Positions 24,067 through 36,910 are shown, numbered from the stretch's first letter. The stretch is 64,000 nucleotides of DNA from Branchiostoma floridae (GCF_000003815.2 NC_049997.1:11269387-11333386), one strand, 5' to 3'. Made by a program: numbers and translations. The notes: generated by a model not told the origin, from the sequence alone.

Positions 24067-27000
24067 ATGAGCGAGAAGAAGACACAGAAGGAAGTAGCAA
24101 AGGAACGACTGGTATGTGGGTCGCGGTTCCGTCGCAATCTGTCGACAAATTCTTTGCCTTTTGTAGCACATTTCCACCCCTCCCCATTTTGTTTTCTTTT
24201 CGCCCATCTTTCAGTTTAACACTTTGGTATGCTGAAATTGAAAACATCTTACGTATTCAGTAGCCGTGTACACAATGCTGTCATTTTTTCCCGTCTTGTT
24301 TGAGTTGTTGGTTATTTGAATGTTTAAAAAGCAGCCAATGTGAATTAAATTGCTCCACCGTTAACGTTGCTCCAGGACTTTGTCATGCAAATATGAAATT
24401 CCGTTGGGTGTTCCCCACGCTGTGGCACAGTCTGTGCACGAATGATCTGTTATGTTCCCCATACATACGCATCTTTGTGTCTTAGAATTTAGAGCTATCT
24501 TTTGATCAACACTGTAGTTTTAGAGTCTTATTTTCACTTCATCATCTAACAATTTCTTTATAACCATAATATACTGCAAATTTGGCTCTTACGAACACAA
24601 AGGCCCACGTTTGAAAGTTGATTAGCACGACAATGGTGTTTGATAACAATAGATCAATAAATGATGAACTATTAAAATTGTATATTTCGGAAATGAATTT
24701 ACTAATTTTTAAAAAGTATGCAACCAAACCTATTTTGCTTTTTAGGCAGTACATGTATTTGCGATGTTACAAAGATGTATTTGGGCTATGTACCTTTTTT
24801 AGCACTCTCACTTGTGGCTTTTTGGTCAATGATTTTGTGAATTCACTTTATTTCACTTGCCCATTGTTTTCAACAGGAAGTCACAGAAATGAGTCTAGAA
24901 TTGTCATTTGAATGGTAATGCTTCCAGCACTATGAAGTCTTTATGCACAAAATGCTTTCACTGAAAATAGATATGTTGGCACAAACTCAGAACTTTTAGA
25001 AAGATTGAAAAAAGAAACTTCACTCTTACTCTGAAGTTGATGAAGGTCAGCTACAAGTACTCAAGCAACTGGCTAGATTTCGAAAACTGTCAGACATATC
25101 ATCAGTGACTGAGCAAGATCTGTAGTCCAACATACTAGTAACTCTTCATTATGTTTTGCTTAGTTTGTGTCATGAATGCATTACTGACTCCATTGCACCT
25201 CTTCCAGGAGAAAGACCTTGCGAGGTACATCTATGTCCCACAATGGCACCTGGGAGCTCCCAAAGCTGCACCGACCAATGGGAAAGTACCGGACATTCCA
25301 GACTTCACACCGAAGCTCGGTAAGGATGAAGGAAATGTATTTTGAAGGAGACTTTATTTATCCCACAACAGGGAAAGTAGGACACATGATAACAGTTGTA
25401 AACTCAAGCAACTGGATAAGTTTGTAAATGGTCAGGTGTTTCAGGTAGCATCCAGTACCTAAACACACTTCACTACCGGTGGACTGCTGTAGTGACTTAT
25501 GTATGTGTGACCCCAGGACTTAAAAACGGAGATGGGTGCTGGGCCTACGCATCACAATGTGATGCATGGCAACTTTAGCATTAGCTTAGTACCTTTCTTC
25601 AGTGACTGAGAAGGATCTGAAGTCCCACTCAATGATTGAAATGGTCATAGCTGTTAGGTTTAGAGTATCAGTGCTGAGATGGATCAAGTGTATTCCCTGC
25701 TGCCCCTGCTACCTTAATCTTGTAGCCTGTACCCTGTACAAATTCCAGTTTAGCAGGGAGTATAGGAGTAGAATTAACTGGTCATCTTGATTGTCTACTA
25801 AAATCCTTACTACAACAGGTTACAGGTGTAATGTACTATTCAGCTCATTAGCCAAGGAAGCAAGGTAAGTAGGGTCTGAAACAAGGGCAACTTTTTTCAT
25901 CAGGAATGTTTGCCTTGGGGTGTTAAAGTGTCTGTCCTACCTCAAAGATGAAAGTTTAGCACCAGAAAAAGATGAAAATATTATATGGTTGTTGAAACCA
26001 GCACCATTTTTGAAATGATCATTACAGCATGAACGATGACAGATTAATTGTTGAAGTGCAACTTAAAAGTTTGAGTTCATATCTTTGAAGCAGGGAAACA
26101 GTGCATATTCATGGTGGCCCTCTCAGTACATTTGATATAGTGTTGCTCTGTTTGGGGTCGAGCCCTGGTGCCAAGGTTGCTGTCCTACATACATGGTCAA
26201 ACATCTGTGTGTCTGTCGGCTTCAGGGCATCCTGTCCCACTAACAGGGTCTCATGTTCAGACTCTGGCATTTACATGTTATTCTGACTTCTTTTTGCTGA
26301 GAAGATTATCTTTATGATAGTGTTTGTGTGTGTGTGAGAGAGAGTCTGTCTGTTAACACAAAAACTCAAGAATACCTGGATAGATGTCTTGATATTTCAG
26401 GTATATGCGTATATGGGTATGTCTTGATCAGACCTCAAAATGGTTACTAGTATATTATCATAGGGAGAATAATTATAATAACTTGATAGGGGAGTTTTGC
26501 TACCAGAGGAGTTGGCTGTCCACGCAGGATTTGCCGAATTCTATGATCCCCATAACCCTGTAGGAAAGACCCGGTGGAGGCTAAGATTTAGGGCTGTCCG
26601 CCTACTAACGGCTTGTAATGGTATTGCAGTGGAACTTCCATGTTTTGTTTTCAGTTTTGATTTGATTTGTACCAATGTACTTGTTGTTGATTTTAAGCAT
26701 TGTGCAGGAATTGATTCCTCTTCTTCTGTTTGTGTTCAGTATTTTAGGTTCATGTCAAAAATAACCATCTGCATTTTGTAGAATGTTTCTACAATATCCA
26801 AGTCACTGTTTCTTCATTCCTGTAATACTAGTACCTGTTGTGTTACCTGTACAGTTGGTACATTACCTGTTGTGTTACCTGTACAGGTGGTACATTACCT
26901 GTTATATTACCTGTACAGGTGGTACATTACCTGTTGTGTTACCTGTACAGGTGGTACATTACCTGTTGTGTTACCTGTATAGGTGGTACACTACCCATTG

Positions 27001-30000
27001 TGTTACCTGTACAGGTGGTACATTACCTGTTGTGTTACCTGTACAGGTGGTACCTTACCTGTTGTGTTACCTGTACAGGTGGTACATTACCTGTTGTGTT
27101 ACCTGTACAGGTGGTACCTTACCTGTTGTGTTACCTGTACAGGTGGTACGTTACCTGTTGTGTTACCTGTACAGGTGGTACATTACCTGTGGTGTTACCT
27201 GTACAGGTGCTACATTACCTGTTGTGTTACCTGTACAGGTGCTACATTACCTGTTGTGTTACCTGTGCAGGTGGTGTAAGTAGGGCAAAATGAACTTCAC
27301 TGTGTTTTATACTTTTTGTGTATTATTTGGTAGGGCTAAAGTTAGGTTGTTGTTTTGATTAGTGCCACAGAGCTGTAGCAAGAGTGTGAAGTGTGGAGAT
27401 TTGCATTTTGATTAGTGTCGTATGCAAACGAATGTTCGTCTCCTCTAGTGCCAGGTGTAATTGTTTCACACCAAAGCCATAGACAGAACTAACAGATAGA
27501 TGGCAGTCGCTCAGCCTTTGATATCTTGAACAACAAAGGGACTTCAAAAACATTGTCACCTCTATAATATGTATGAATATGTGAATTTGGATGAATAAAC
27601 AGGACAAGCTTGCTGGTGGGGAGAGAGAGAGATCAGTTGTGTCAGTCGTGCGTGGAGTGCAGACACGAGGATGTAGCTCTCCAGCAAGCGGTCCGTGTGT
27701 GCGGAAAATGGCCTGTGTCTCTGCGTGTTGTTCTTCCCTTCTGTCTTAGACTCTCAGCAGCAATTCCAAATAAGAACCCGGGGCCACAACATCTGCCCCC
27801 ACTTCTTACAGTGGTACATTACCTGTTGTGTTACCTGTACAGGTGGTACATTACCTGTTGTGTTACCTGCCCAGGTGGTACCTTACCTGTTGTGTTACCT
27901 GTACAGGTGGTACCTTACCTGTTGTGTTACCTGTACAGGTGGTACCTTACCTGTTGTGTTACCTGTACAGGTGGTACCTCACCTGTTGTGTTACCTGTAC
28001 AGGTGGTACATTACCTGTTGTGTTACCTGTACAAGTGGTACATAACCTGTTGTGTTACCTGTACAGGTGGTACATAACCTGTTGTGTTACCTGTATTGGT
28101 GGTACACTACCCATTGTGTTACCTGTACAGGTGGTACATAACCTGCTGTGTTACCTGTACAAGTGGTACATAACCTGTTGTGTTACCTGTACAGGTGGTA
28201 CATAACCTGTTGTGTTACCTGTACAGGTGGTACATAACCTGTGGTGTTACCTGTACAGGTGGTACCTTACCTGTTGTGTTACCTGTACAGGTGGTACCTT
28301 ACCTGTTGTGTTACCTGTACAGGTGGTACCTCACCTGTTGTGTTACCTGTACAGGTGGTACCTTACCTGTTGTGTTACCTGTACAGGTGGTACCTTACCT
28401 GTTGTGTTACCTGCCCAGGTGATGTCCTGTCCTGGAGTGACTACCGTGATGGCCACACCTACATAGTGGGGAAGGACGGAGCCCTGATACCCAACCCTGA
28501 TTACAGTGGGTCTGGGTACCTCACTATACCATTCGAGGTTGGTCAACAATACATGACTGTGTACATGTATACAAACAAATATGTACATGAATAATTTAAA
28601 AAAAACGCATAAGCATACATGTGTATACCATCCAACTTCCAAGGAGATGTTGATGGAGAAATTGTGACATTTTTCTTATACAGCACATAAGAAAGAGGTC
28701 ACCATTTTCCCCATCAATCTCTGCTTGAAGAACAACATGGACACACACTGGAAGAAAATTTGTATTTTTTAAATTTCACTGATGGTCACTGAAATGTCTG
28801 CTGTTGCAACTCCTTGGTTCTGAATCAGTGTTTTAGCCATCCTGAAATTTTTTTCTGTCCCCTGGATTTTAAATGAAAATCCTGTCAAAGGCGCAATGAT
28901 CCTAGGGTGGTCCAGGGGCATGCTTGAAATCTAGACCCTCTGTAATGCTATTTCCTTTATTTTGAGGGGCAAAGTTTGCTGACTCATCTTATTTCAAATC
29001 ATATCTTTATATGCCAATTTTTGTCCATCACAGATCGAGAGGACGGAATGGGCAAAATTTTTGTTCGTCCACAGCTGCAAAATTCTGTTGAAGGACGGAT
29101 GCTGGCTAGAATTCTGTGCTGAATAAACAACTTCGTTTTTGTGCTCAGATCACCCAGCACATGACAGATGCCAGGAGGAGGTACGAGGGAATAGACGTCC
29201 TGTTCATGGACCTGAGACATGACGACCAGTTCATCCAGGAAAACTTTGGCGACCTCCCCGAGGAGTGGAAGTTCACCTGGTACGATGGGGAGGAGGAACT
29301 ACAGATCACGTTTCCTAACGGAAAAATGCAGACATTTCTACCTGGTTAGTGCGATATTTTAGCAAATAGCAACAAAGGGTTGTTGTAAATGCAAAGTACA
29401 TGTTCCAAGATCTCACAACTCAGTAAAATATTTTCACATGTCTTGTAGTCCCCTGATTATGCAAAATATGGTTTTGAATAACAGTACAATGGTCCATTGG
29501 TCACTCTACTGTAAACCTGACAAGCATATGGAAAATGTGTAATTGCAAAAATGCAAGCAAAACTCCTCTTGAATTAGTATTCCATTGACCCTATGACCTG
29601 TCATGTCTGTTAAATGCCTAGTTCTACCACCACTGAGCTGTACTTCCCGCCACTGTGGTAAGTCAGACCTTTGTGGTCATCTTTCCACTCACTGACTTCC
29701 CGCCACTCTACTTACAGTATTCAAATAACTAACCCAAACAAACACACACTACATACCAAACAGATACTCTGTACATGGAGTCAAACTTCTATTGTAACCT
29801 GTACATTTTTTGCAGGTGAACACATGAAAGAAGACATCTTCAGATGGTACGAAGGCAGCCAGAAGATGCAGAGTTCTTTCTCAGTGACCTATGACCTGAA
29901 GGGTGATGACCTGAAGCGGTTTCAAGAGAAGTACCAAAACAAGGATGATCCAAATGGTAAGATATTCTATATATACATTTGAATGTTTGAATTTTGGGGG

Positions 30001-30542
30001 TAACTAGGCGTTTCTTCCCTACTTCACCCAATGAAGAAAATTCACAGATTTTTTTGCTGAGTATTGGCCAAAACGAGAGTCCCTAAAGTTTCTCTTTCAA
30101 TGTTGTTGTTGCAGACCAGTACGCCTGGCTTCGAGCACGACCAAAGATCCCGCCGACCTGGACCATGGAGCCGGGGGGAGGGGGAGGGGGGAGCGACAGA
30201 CACCACGGCACGTTTTACCTAAACGGTCCTGCAGAGGAGGCAAAAGCAGCGGTCGACGCGGTGAAGGAATTCTACGAGGGGTTCCAGCACACCACGACAG
30301 AACCGGTCGAGTACTCGGACGAAGAAGATGAAGATGACGACGATGATGATGAGGAAGGTGAGGAGGAAGAGGATGATGATGATGATGATGATGAAGATGA
30401 GAATGAAAGAAGGAGAAAAAGGATGAAATTTGATTTTGAGGAAGGCGGAGAAGGAGATGATGATGCTGATGATGATGATGAAGATGATGATGGAGAAGCT
30501 GAGGAAGAAGAAGAAGATGGAGAAGATGAAGAAGGAGTCTAA
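24067..30542 (+). CDS. Unrecognised 346-residue protein with acidic C-terminal tail (6 exons)
   Basis: Exons 24067-24111, 25208-25319, 28419-28537, 29149-29344, 29816-29956 and 30115-30542 join in frame with GT-AG introns; the start has A at -3. The protein opens MSEKKTQKEVAKERL, then a segment rich in W, Y and P (IYVPQWHLGAP). The middle contains two related patches, FTWYDGEEELQITFPNG and FRWYEGSQKMQSSFS, about 40 residues apart, which may be an internal repeat. A G-run linker precedes a helix-like AEEAKAAVDAVKEFYEGF. The last 80 or so residues are almost all D and E, broken by a basic ENERRRKRMKFDFE patch that could be a nuclear localisation signal. No signal peptide, membrane segment or catalytic motif is visible. 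I do not recognise the family and give no function. Confidence 0.85.
25445..25592 (+). mobile_element. 5'-truncated SINE copy, plus orientation
   Basis: The stretch containing TAAACACACTTCACTACC, GACTGCTGTAGTGACTTA, CGGAGATGGGTGCTGGGCC and GCATGGCAACTTTAGC follows, block by block, the reverse complement of 50950-51085, the body of the tRNA-headed SINE. The tRNA-like head is missing. It lies in intron 2 of the acidic-tail gene. Confidence 0.75.
26831..27276 (+). repeat. 32-bp minisatellite, array 1 (about 14 units)
   Basis: The unit reads GTTGTGTTACCTGTACAGGT followed by GGTACATTACCT, with few substitutions between copies. It contains the perfect 12-bp palindrome ACCTGTACAGGT. Because 32 is not a multiple of 3 and no frame has a stop, all three forward frames stay open; the resulting cysteine- and tyrosine-rich predicted peptides are artefacts. 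It lies in intron 2 of the acidic-tail gene. Confidence 0.95.
27811..28418 (+). repeat. 32-bp minisatellite, array 2 (19 units), ending at the exon 3 acceptor
   Basis: Same unit as array 1, 608 bases or 19 periods. The last unit ends TTACCTGCCCAG, which is the acceptor of exon 3 at 28419. Every other unit offers the same position as TACAG followed by GTGGTAC, so each is a decoy 3' splice site and, read the other way, a CAG|GTGGTA decoy donor. A 27277-27810 spacer of non-repeated DNA separates the two arrays. Confidence 0.95.
28826..29116 (-). mobile_element. hAT-like non-autonomous element in intron 3 of the acidic-tail gene
   Basis: The ends are CAGTGTTTTAGCCATCCTG and, at the right, GCTGGCTAGAATTCTG. 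The flanks TTCTGAAT (28818-28825) and TGCTGAAT (29117-29124) match at 7 of 8 bases, as for an 8-bp hAT duplication. The interior, read on the minus strand, carries the block AGAGGGTCTAGATTTCAAG and GCCCCTGGACCACCCTAGG shared with 52349-52591. Its right end is only 32 bases from the exon 4 acceptor. Confidence 0.75.
30306..30542 (+). CDS. D/E-rich tail-coding stretch of the acidic-tail protein
   Basis: GAT/GAC/GAA/GAG triplet runs encode long acidic tracts interrupted once by the basic patch RRRKRMK. The DNA is near-simple repeat, so length may vary between alleles and assemblies. Long acidic tails are common in histone chaperones and nucleolar proteins, but such composition is not evidence of function by itself. 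Confidence 0.85.
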   Translation, partial: VEYSDEEDEDDDDDDEEGEEEEDDDDDDDEDENERRRKRMKFDFEEGGEGDDDADDDDEDDDGEAEEEEEDGEDEEGV

Positions 30543-30974
30543 AGACTTACATGTTAACCTCTTTGATGTTATCAACACAGAAATACATACCTTACCTCTT
30601 GCATTGTACCTGACATCTGCTTCTTCTGCCTCAACCAATATATAATAACAGAAATCACAACACTGGTGGCAGTAAGTGTGATGAGCATCGTGGTGGATTT
30701 GTCAAAGCTAACGATCTTAAGCTGTGGTCACAATTACTATGTGATTTCATCGTTGTGGGATTTATCCCAGGGCTTTGACAAAACCGACTGTCAACAGGAT
30801 CTATGACAACCTCTTCTGTCACGAGACAGTTGATGGTTCATGACACATCAATGACTGTTTGAAGTTATGATGCTCAATTCTGAAGTAAACCTGTATCACA
30901 CAGCTAAAGTGACATGACCCTTATGCGCACTTTCCACTGGAGGCTGTGACTGCACTGCAACCTGTGAGTGACCA

Positions 30975-30980
30975 AATAAA
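30975..30980 (+). terminator. Candidate polyadenylation signal AATAAA
   Basis: First AATAAA downstream of the acidic-tail gene stop codon, 433 bases away, followed within 30 bases by a T-rich stretch. Later signals (e.g. 35390-35395, followed by TTTCATATA) could be used instead. Confidence 0.5.
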
Positions 30981-31100
30981 GATTTGATGGATTACCCAAC
31001 TTTCATGGGCATAGTACAATTTTGTTACCAAGGGTTATACAAGTCCAATTTTGGTTGCTGTACGGTTGCTTACTGTCCAGTGGAAAGGAGGTCTTACCAG

Positions 31101-31363
31101 AGGTGGTATCTTACTTAACTTGGGTCACCGGTGCAGCACTGTGGGGTTCATTTACTGCGGCACTGTTGTGTTATTTTCACCAATTTTTATAATTTAGATG
31201 TTGCATTAAAACTTGCATATTATGTAAAAGTATGACTAAGCAGACAACAAAATACAAAAAACATAAGAAAATTTGTTCATCTCTGAAATTCGTTGAGTAA
31301 TCTTTCGAACCCTGCAGTGCCGCACTGGTACGGCCGTGCTCCAAGTGCAGTGAGATACCACCT
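31101..31363. mobile_element. Inverted-repeat element, first copy
   Basis: Ends AGGTGGTATCTTACT and AGTGAGATACCACCTT are inverses apart from one base. The interior (GCGGCACTGTTG ... TTTTTATAATTTAGATGTTGC ... GTAAAAGTATGACTAAG) is shared with a fragment at about 55920-56062, so it is a dispersed family. Target duplication not resolved. Confidence 0.7.
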
Positions 31364-31933
31364 TAAGGCAGATACAGTTGCTTTGGAATCTGCTTTAACT
31401 TGTTACTGTTGAGCACACAGCTATGGATGGCATACCACCCCTGATGTACCTCTTTGATATACATAACACTGTCATTCAATCAATGCCAAATGGAAAAAGT
31501 TGTATGTAGTCTTTGTAGGTAGGGTTGGAAACTAGTGTCATAGAGTCTCCTGTGTGATTAGACAATGCAGGGTTGGACAAAACCGCTTGCCCAATTTTCC
31601 AAAGCATGTAAAAGTGCTGATTGGGCAAGATTGAGACTTTGATGTACTTGATACTTTTCACAGTCATGGCATCAAGCATTAGTCAACAAAGAAAAAGAGA
31701 GCCAATAATAAAAGAATTCTTTTGCTGGAAGTTAAAATACATAGAAAAATGTTATTAAGATTTTGTGAAAGCTGGTTTGGGCAAGTACTTTTTTTGCATT
31801 TTGCGACTTGCAGTCGCAAAATGCCTTCTGGCCAGTGTAGTCGCCGTTGTGATGTTGTGATGTTGAGATGAACGGACCTGTTCAATCCATGCCAAACATT
31901 TGTATACCTGTTAAAACAGGCATTTCTTCAACA

Positions 31934-32003
31934 TGTTCGCACTAGCGCAGTGGTAAAGTTTACGCATTCTGAACCAATGCACCCGGTTCGAATCCGGGGA
32001 GGT
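31934..32003 (+). pseudogene. tRNA-like sequence (pseudo-tRNA or SINE head)
   Basis: It contains an A-box-like TAGCGCAGTGGTA, a 5-bp anticodon stem GCATT/AATGC around loop CTGAACC (anticodon position GAA, Phe), a perfect T arm CCCGG-TTCGAAT-CCGGG, and a following T run. The acceptor stem does not pair and the D stem is broken, so it is not a functional tRNA. It may be the head of a decayed SINE. Confidence 0.55.
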
Positions 32004-35000
32004 AGATTTTTTTCAACTTTTTGTTTCTTTTTTACATCCATTAAAATACTAATTTTTACATCCATTTGGCCACACCAATTTATTTCTTTGGTTAACGGAT
32101 TCGCCGCTTCGTTTTTTTGCCGAATAGAAATAAAAATTTAAAAAAAAACTTAAAAATGCCCCGCAACAGAGCTCACTCAAAAACAGGCAATGTGTAGTGA
32201 AATTTGCTGCAGTTCACGCAAATTTTAACAGGTGGCATCTAGATCTGCTGCAGTTCAGGCACATATGTGAATCTCTCCATGCGCCAATATCAGGTTTAGT
32301 CACTCTGTTCTATTTATATGACATTCTAATAACTAGAAAAAAACGTTCACACACGCAAACATTGGCAAAATGCCAGCTTTTTTAAAAGCACTTGTTTTAT
32401 ATACTTGCCTTATAGTTCAAACAAATTTTTGAAAACTTGTTTAACCCTGCAATGTATAATTGTATTCAACTAGAGGTCATGTATGGAGTATATAGTGTTT
32501 TAGTAGGAAAATTCAGGAGTGCAGCTCGGGTGTGGTATATTTATAACAGAAGCAGTTTTGATGATGATGATGTGATTTTGGAACAAATATTATTTTAGGT
32601 AGAAACATTCCATGCCTATATTAGGCCAGGTCAGTTGTATTGATTTAGTTATATAACAGCTTTTGTAACTGACAAAATATTTTGATACAGAAGACGAAAA
32701 AGGATTTATAGAGTACTTAAGTTAAGATAGCTTTTCTTTTGCAAAAACTTGAAATGTATTGGAAATACATTCACTCATTGACTGTTTTGGGACACTGAAG
32801 AAAATGGTATAGGGTTGCGTTGTGAAACAATTTTTTTCTACGAAGGGAAAAAATTGGAGTTTATTCGTAACTTCTTGCATTTTCTTCAATACTGTACATT
32901 TTACAGTACTTAGAAGTATCCCAAGATCATAAACCATGTTCAATGGTTGGATAGTGGACAAATCAGGATATTCAATAAAAGAATAGCTTAACACTTTGGA
33001 GGATATAGTTGAATGTAACAGATTTCTAACAGTAACTGTATGTGCTAAAATTACCAAGAAGCTGGCAGTCAAAGTAAATATACATTGTAGCAAGAGTTTC
33101 TTGATTGTGCACTGCCAATTGCAATGGAGATACCGATAATGTGATTGGGTATGTATCAAACACATACAGTATTAGAAGTGATTTTTTGTGCCATATCATG
33201 GTAGGTGTTTACATCTAAGGCTATTCCATTTGAAGATTGAGAATGAGGTTAATAGGATTTTGTATTAAAGGGAAGCATATTCAACGGAAAAAGAAGAAAT
33301 GCAATAAAAGGGAACATTGAAGAAAGGATGATCCTAAATGTCAATCACAATTAGCAGTTCAACCAATGGTGGCATGGCAATTTGAAGTTTGACCAATGAG
33401 AGTGTGACACATTTTTATGTTATTTTATATAGGATCAGCCTATTCCTTTAGGTTTACAAAATTACAAGTTTGTCATTTTGATGAACCATCATTGTACTTG
33501 TGTTCCTTTTTGTAAACATATGTAACCATTGTAGATATGCATTTCCAACAAGTGTTTTATAATGATACGGCATAGAGTTACTGTCAGTCACAACCTTTTT
33601 CTTTTACAGATTGAAATTGCTTGACTACCTCAACAGCACAAAACAACACAACAACACAGACAATCTCTCCGTCAAAGTTTCAACGGGAAAGTGTTATGTT
33701 TCATCGCATATCAGATACATTTTCTATTCAACACAGATTAACATAAGAACAACACACCAAATAACTGTTTCCTTAGTTTTTACATATTGAAGTATATTTG
33801 TTATATTACAATAGGGATACCAATGGCAGTCATGTTAAGTTCCCCCCTCCCACCTACATGTAATTTGATGTTAACAATTTCACTACTCAGACTTAGTAAT
33901 TAATGGATGTACTAACTACATGTGTAATATTTTGAAAAATGTTATTTAATGCTGAAGAAACTGATGCTTAATTTGCAGCTTTATGATTTTTTGCATTTTT
34001 ATTTTCTTTATGGTTGAATGTTGATAAATTTTTTTTTAAATCAAAATCATATCGTGTAAAGGGAAAAAAGATTTGATATGGTTTGCTTTAATGCTTTGAC
34101 TCTATTCATTTTAACTTTGCAAACTTTGCAAAAGTTGTACTTAATGCCTAAAAGGCATTGACAGAATGTTTGAACCATAAGTGTGTCATTTATGGGGACA
34201 GTTATTATAGAATGATGATGCAGCTGTGTAGTACATGTATTATGATTTCTTTGCTTTTATAATTGGATGTCTCAAAGTACTGGATGATAAGTCAGCCATA
34301 GGGTTTTTATTTGGAAAGTCATAGAATTTTCAAGACAGTTATTTGATAGGTCCCATTGTGTTTAATGACTCACTTACTGGTATGGGTTAGAAAGCAGTAT
34401 TTGTCAATGGGATTTTGGAAGAATGCATGTTACTGCCAATTTGAATACACAAATCTCTAAGCAAATGTAAAGATATGTCAAGTATTTTACATGTTCTGTT
34501 CATGCATTATTCTAATGGTTTGCCTCATAGGGAAAACATACAGTACTTGTACTAGAAACAAGTACAAATGTTCCCAAAACAGGTGTATAGCAATAGGAAT
34601 ATGCTTGATTCTTTCAGAAGCTTTAAGAGATTAAAAAACACCAAATGTACTGTGTATGGAAGACTTCATGGTAACAATAATAGAATAAAGACTTCATGTA
34701 CATCTATTGTTTAAAAGCCATTTTCTGGCCACTTCTTTGCTGATGTTATTTCAGTTGTATGGTTTTGCTACTTAAAAGTCTGGACAATTGGTGTTAAGTA
34801 TTGGTTATATTGTTGTCTGAACCCACTGTCATGAGAAGAAGTGCAGTAACTGTACAGTCAAAAGTGTAGGTGGACAAACTTGAAGTCAACAAGAGACTTA
34901 AACACAAATGCAAGAAATGATATTAGAATTGGAGGATAATTAAAATGGTGTAATTATAATGAATGGTTGTTGTTCAGTACACAAAGAGTTGTAAGTGTTG

Positions 35001-36910
35001 AATTTTCTTGTAAAATGTGATGAATACCATGAGACAGAAGATTTTTTTTCAACTGTTTCAATTCATGTTGAAGAAAACAGTTGCTGGGATCAGAATTTTA
35101 TATTGACATACTTCATTCTTTTCTTATTTTACATTGTGTAATACAATTGCTACATGCCATAGTTGTTGATATAAATTTTGAGTGGAAACCCTCAATACAT
35201 GGTGGTAGACTGATAGCAAGAGGGGAACTATTTACATATTATTGGATATGTAGAATTCAGCAACATTGTGCCATTGTACACTCCATTTGTATGAATATGT
35301 GAAATGTATTGTGCAGATGTTAATTGTTGTGGAGGGAATTTGTACACAAATGTACGTGTATTTGAACTTTCCACATGTGCCATTATTTCAATAAACTTTC
35401 ATATATTTAAGTGTTTTCTATCCATAGCAAAATGTTTTACAGCTCAATAGAATTACGCGTATTTGCAATACATGTTTATGTATCTATGCATGCATGCATG
35501 CAACTTCGTATATTGGAAATAGCTGACATTTCCTTCCTGCAGTACTGATATCGATTGCTAGGCGGTGTCCATGAGTGGACGTTGTACTCAAGCAGTGCAT
35601 TTGCAACTCATTTGTGGTCGAGGTCGAAGTTGTACGTATTACGTTGAAGTATAGAAACAGTAGCTGGTTTCGTATTTTGTTTAAAGGGCTGGGCCTGCTC
35701 AACCTAATCTAGAAGTATATAGAATTTTTTTTGGGAAAATCACTTCTAGTTTGATTGGGCACAAGATGTAATCACTTGGCCCCCAGTCAGAAATCGTCAC
35801 AAGTTTGCCACCAAATGCAAAGTTTGCTTGGAAATTACAGCTTTCATCAGATCTACTTTCATTTTTGAACGAAAAATTCATATCTACTTGACTGACGTAA
35901 AATGTAAATACAGGGTGACTTCATCGTCCTGTGGGGTTTGTTGAATGGTGACTCAATAGGGATCGGCCCTTGGGCCCTTTTATGGGTCTTTTATGGTCTT
36001 TTGTTTAAACTTCCGGGAGCAATTTTGAATGAATAGGGCAAGAAATAACCGTAGCTAATGCTTAATAAAGTCAGGGAAAGTGTGTTTATGTTACGTGTAA
36101 ACCATAGCTAACGTTTTAAAAGGGAAAATAGAAACGCTGGACGATTTTTGATGGCAAGTGTTACTGTTGAAATGGACAGGTGGTTCCCGCCACGGGCGCA
36201 ACTTTCTGTGTTCTGATTGGTCAGCATTGGCAGGATCGTTACATAGCACATGTTTCGCGCTTAAAGTTAATTATTTATTTTAAGATATGTCTCTAAAAGT
36301 GTGTAATGTTTCTGTATTTTGGACACTTCTGTTCACAATTGCAAACGATAATACTAGAAATCAACTGTAGTGTGGCTGAAAGAAACATGGATATGATTAA
36401 ACTTTTCTAGACAAAATACTGAACCTTTGAGACAGGTCCTGATTCAGCTGAGCATGATGGGGTCACTTCCGGGTTTTCTCTGTTCCTGTGTGAGGACTGA
36501 GTTGGTTTCCTAACCACTGTGCTCAGTTGTTTCTCAACTTTCTACCGAAATTCCGACAAAAGGGCCGTTCAAGACATCGTTCAAGGTCACTGAGGACACA
36601 GCACGCTCCATAAATCGTGCTTCCAAAGGGATATTTTGTCTGCAGGAGGGGGAAACGAAGAAATTTTGCCGTGCGACAGTGTGAGTGTTGCCATCCGCCG
36701 AATAGGATTCACAGCTGTGTTTTGCTTCATTTAACCAAATATCGGGACTTGGAAACTCGCCCAGAATGGGTGATTAGCACAGATCTATGCTCCTCTGATG
36801 ATATCTTCCCGCTTGTTTGATGACATCGCACAGTTGACATCGTAAAAAACGGCAGGGATCGCGTCAGAGACGGTTGGAACACTGGCAAAGCCAGACGGCG
36901 GAAATTCAAG

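Larger units (their letters stand above)
30543..36910. other. 3' region of the acidic-tail gene and intergenic DNA
   Basis: AATAAA at 30975-30980 is a likely polyadenylation signal; further AATAAA sequences at 33303, 34683 and 35390-35395 would allow a much longer 3' UTR. Contents I can support are the inverted-repeat element at 31101-31363, the tRNA-like sequence at 31934-32003 and a CAGGGTTGGACAAAA motif at 31567 that looks like a transposon end. The 32722-33165 minus-strand open frame resembles nothing known and has no splice support. Confidence 0.55.

Noticed and set aside
26783-28594. Long cysteine/tyrosine-rich open frames on the plus strand
   Set aside because: They are the 32-bp minisatellite read through in three frames; the period is not a multiple of 3 and the repeats lack stops, so open length means nothing.
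30219-30638. 139-codon minus-strand isoleucine/phenylalanine-rich frame
   Set aside because: It is the antisense shadow of the D/E-coding repeat of the acidic-tail gene.
31934-32003. Functional tRNA-Phe
   Set aside because: Anticodon and T arms are good, but the acceptor stem does not pair and the D stem is broken.
32722-33165. 147-codon open frame on the minus strand
   Set aside because: No similarity that I recognise, A/T-rich composition like its surroundings, no splice partners, and it lies antisense in the 3' region of another gene.
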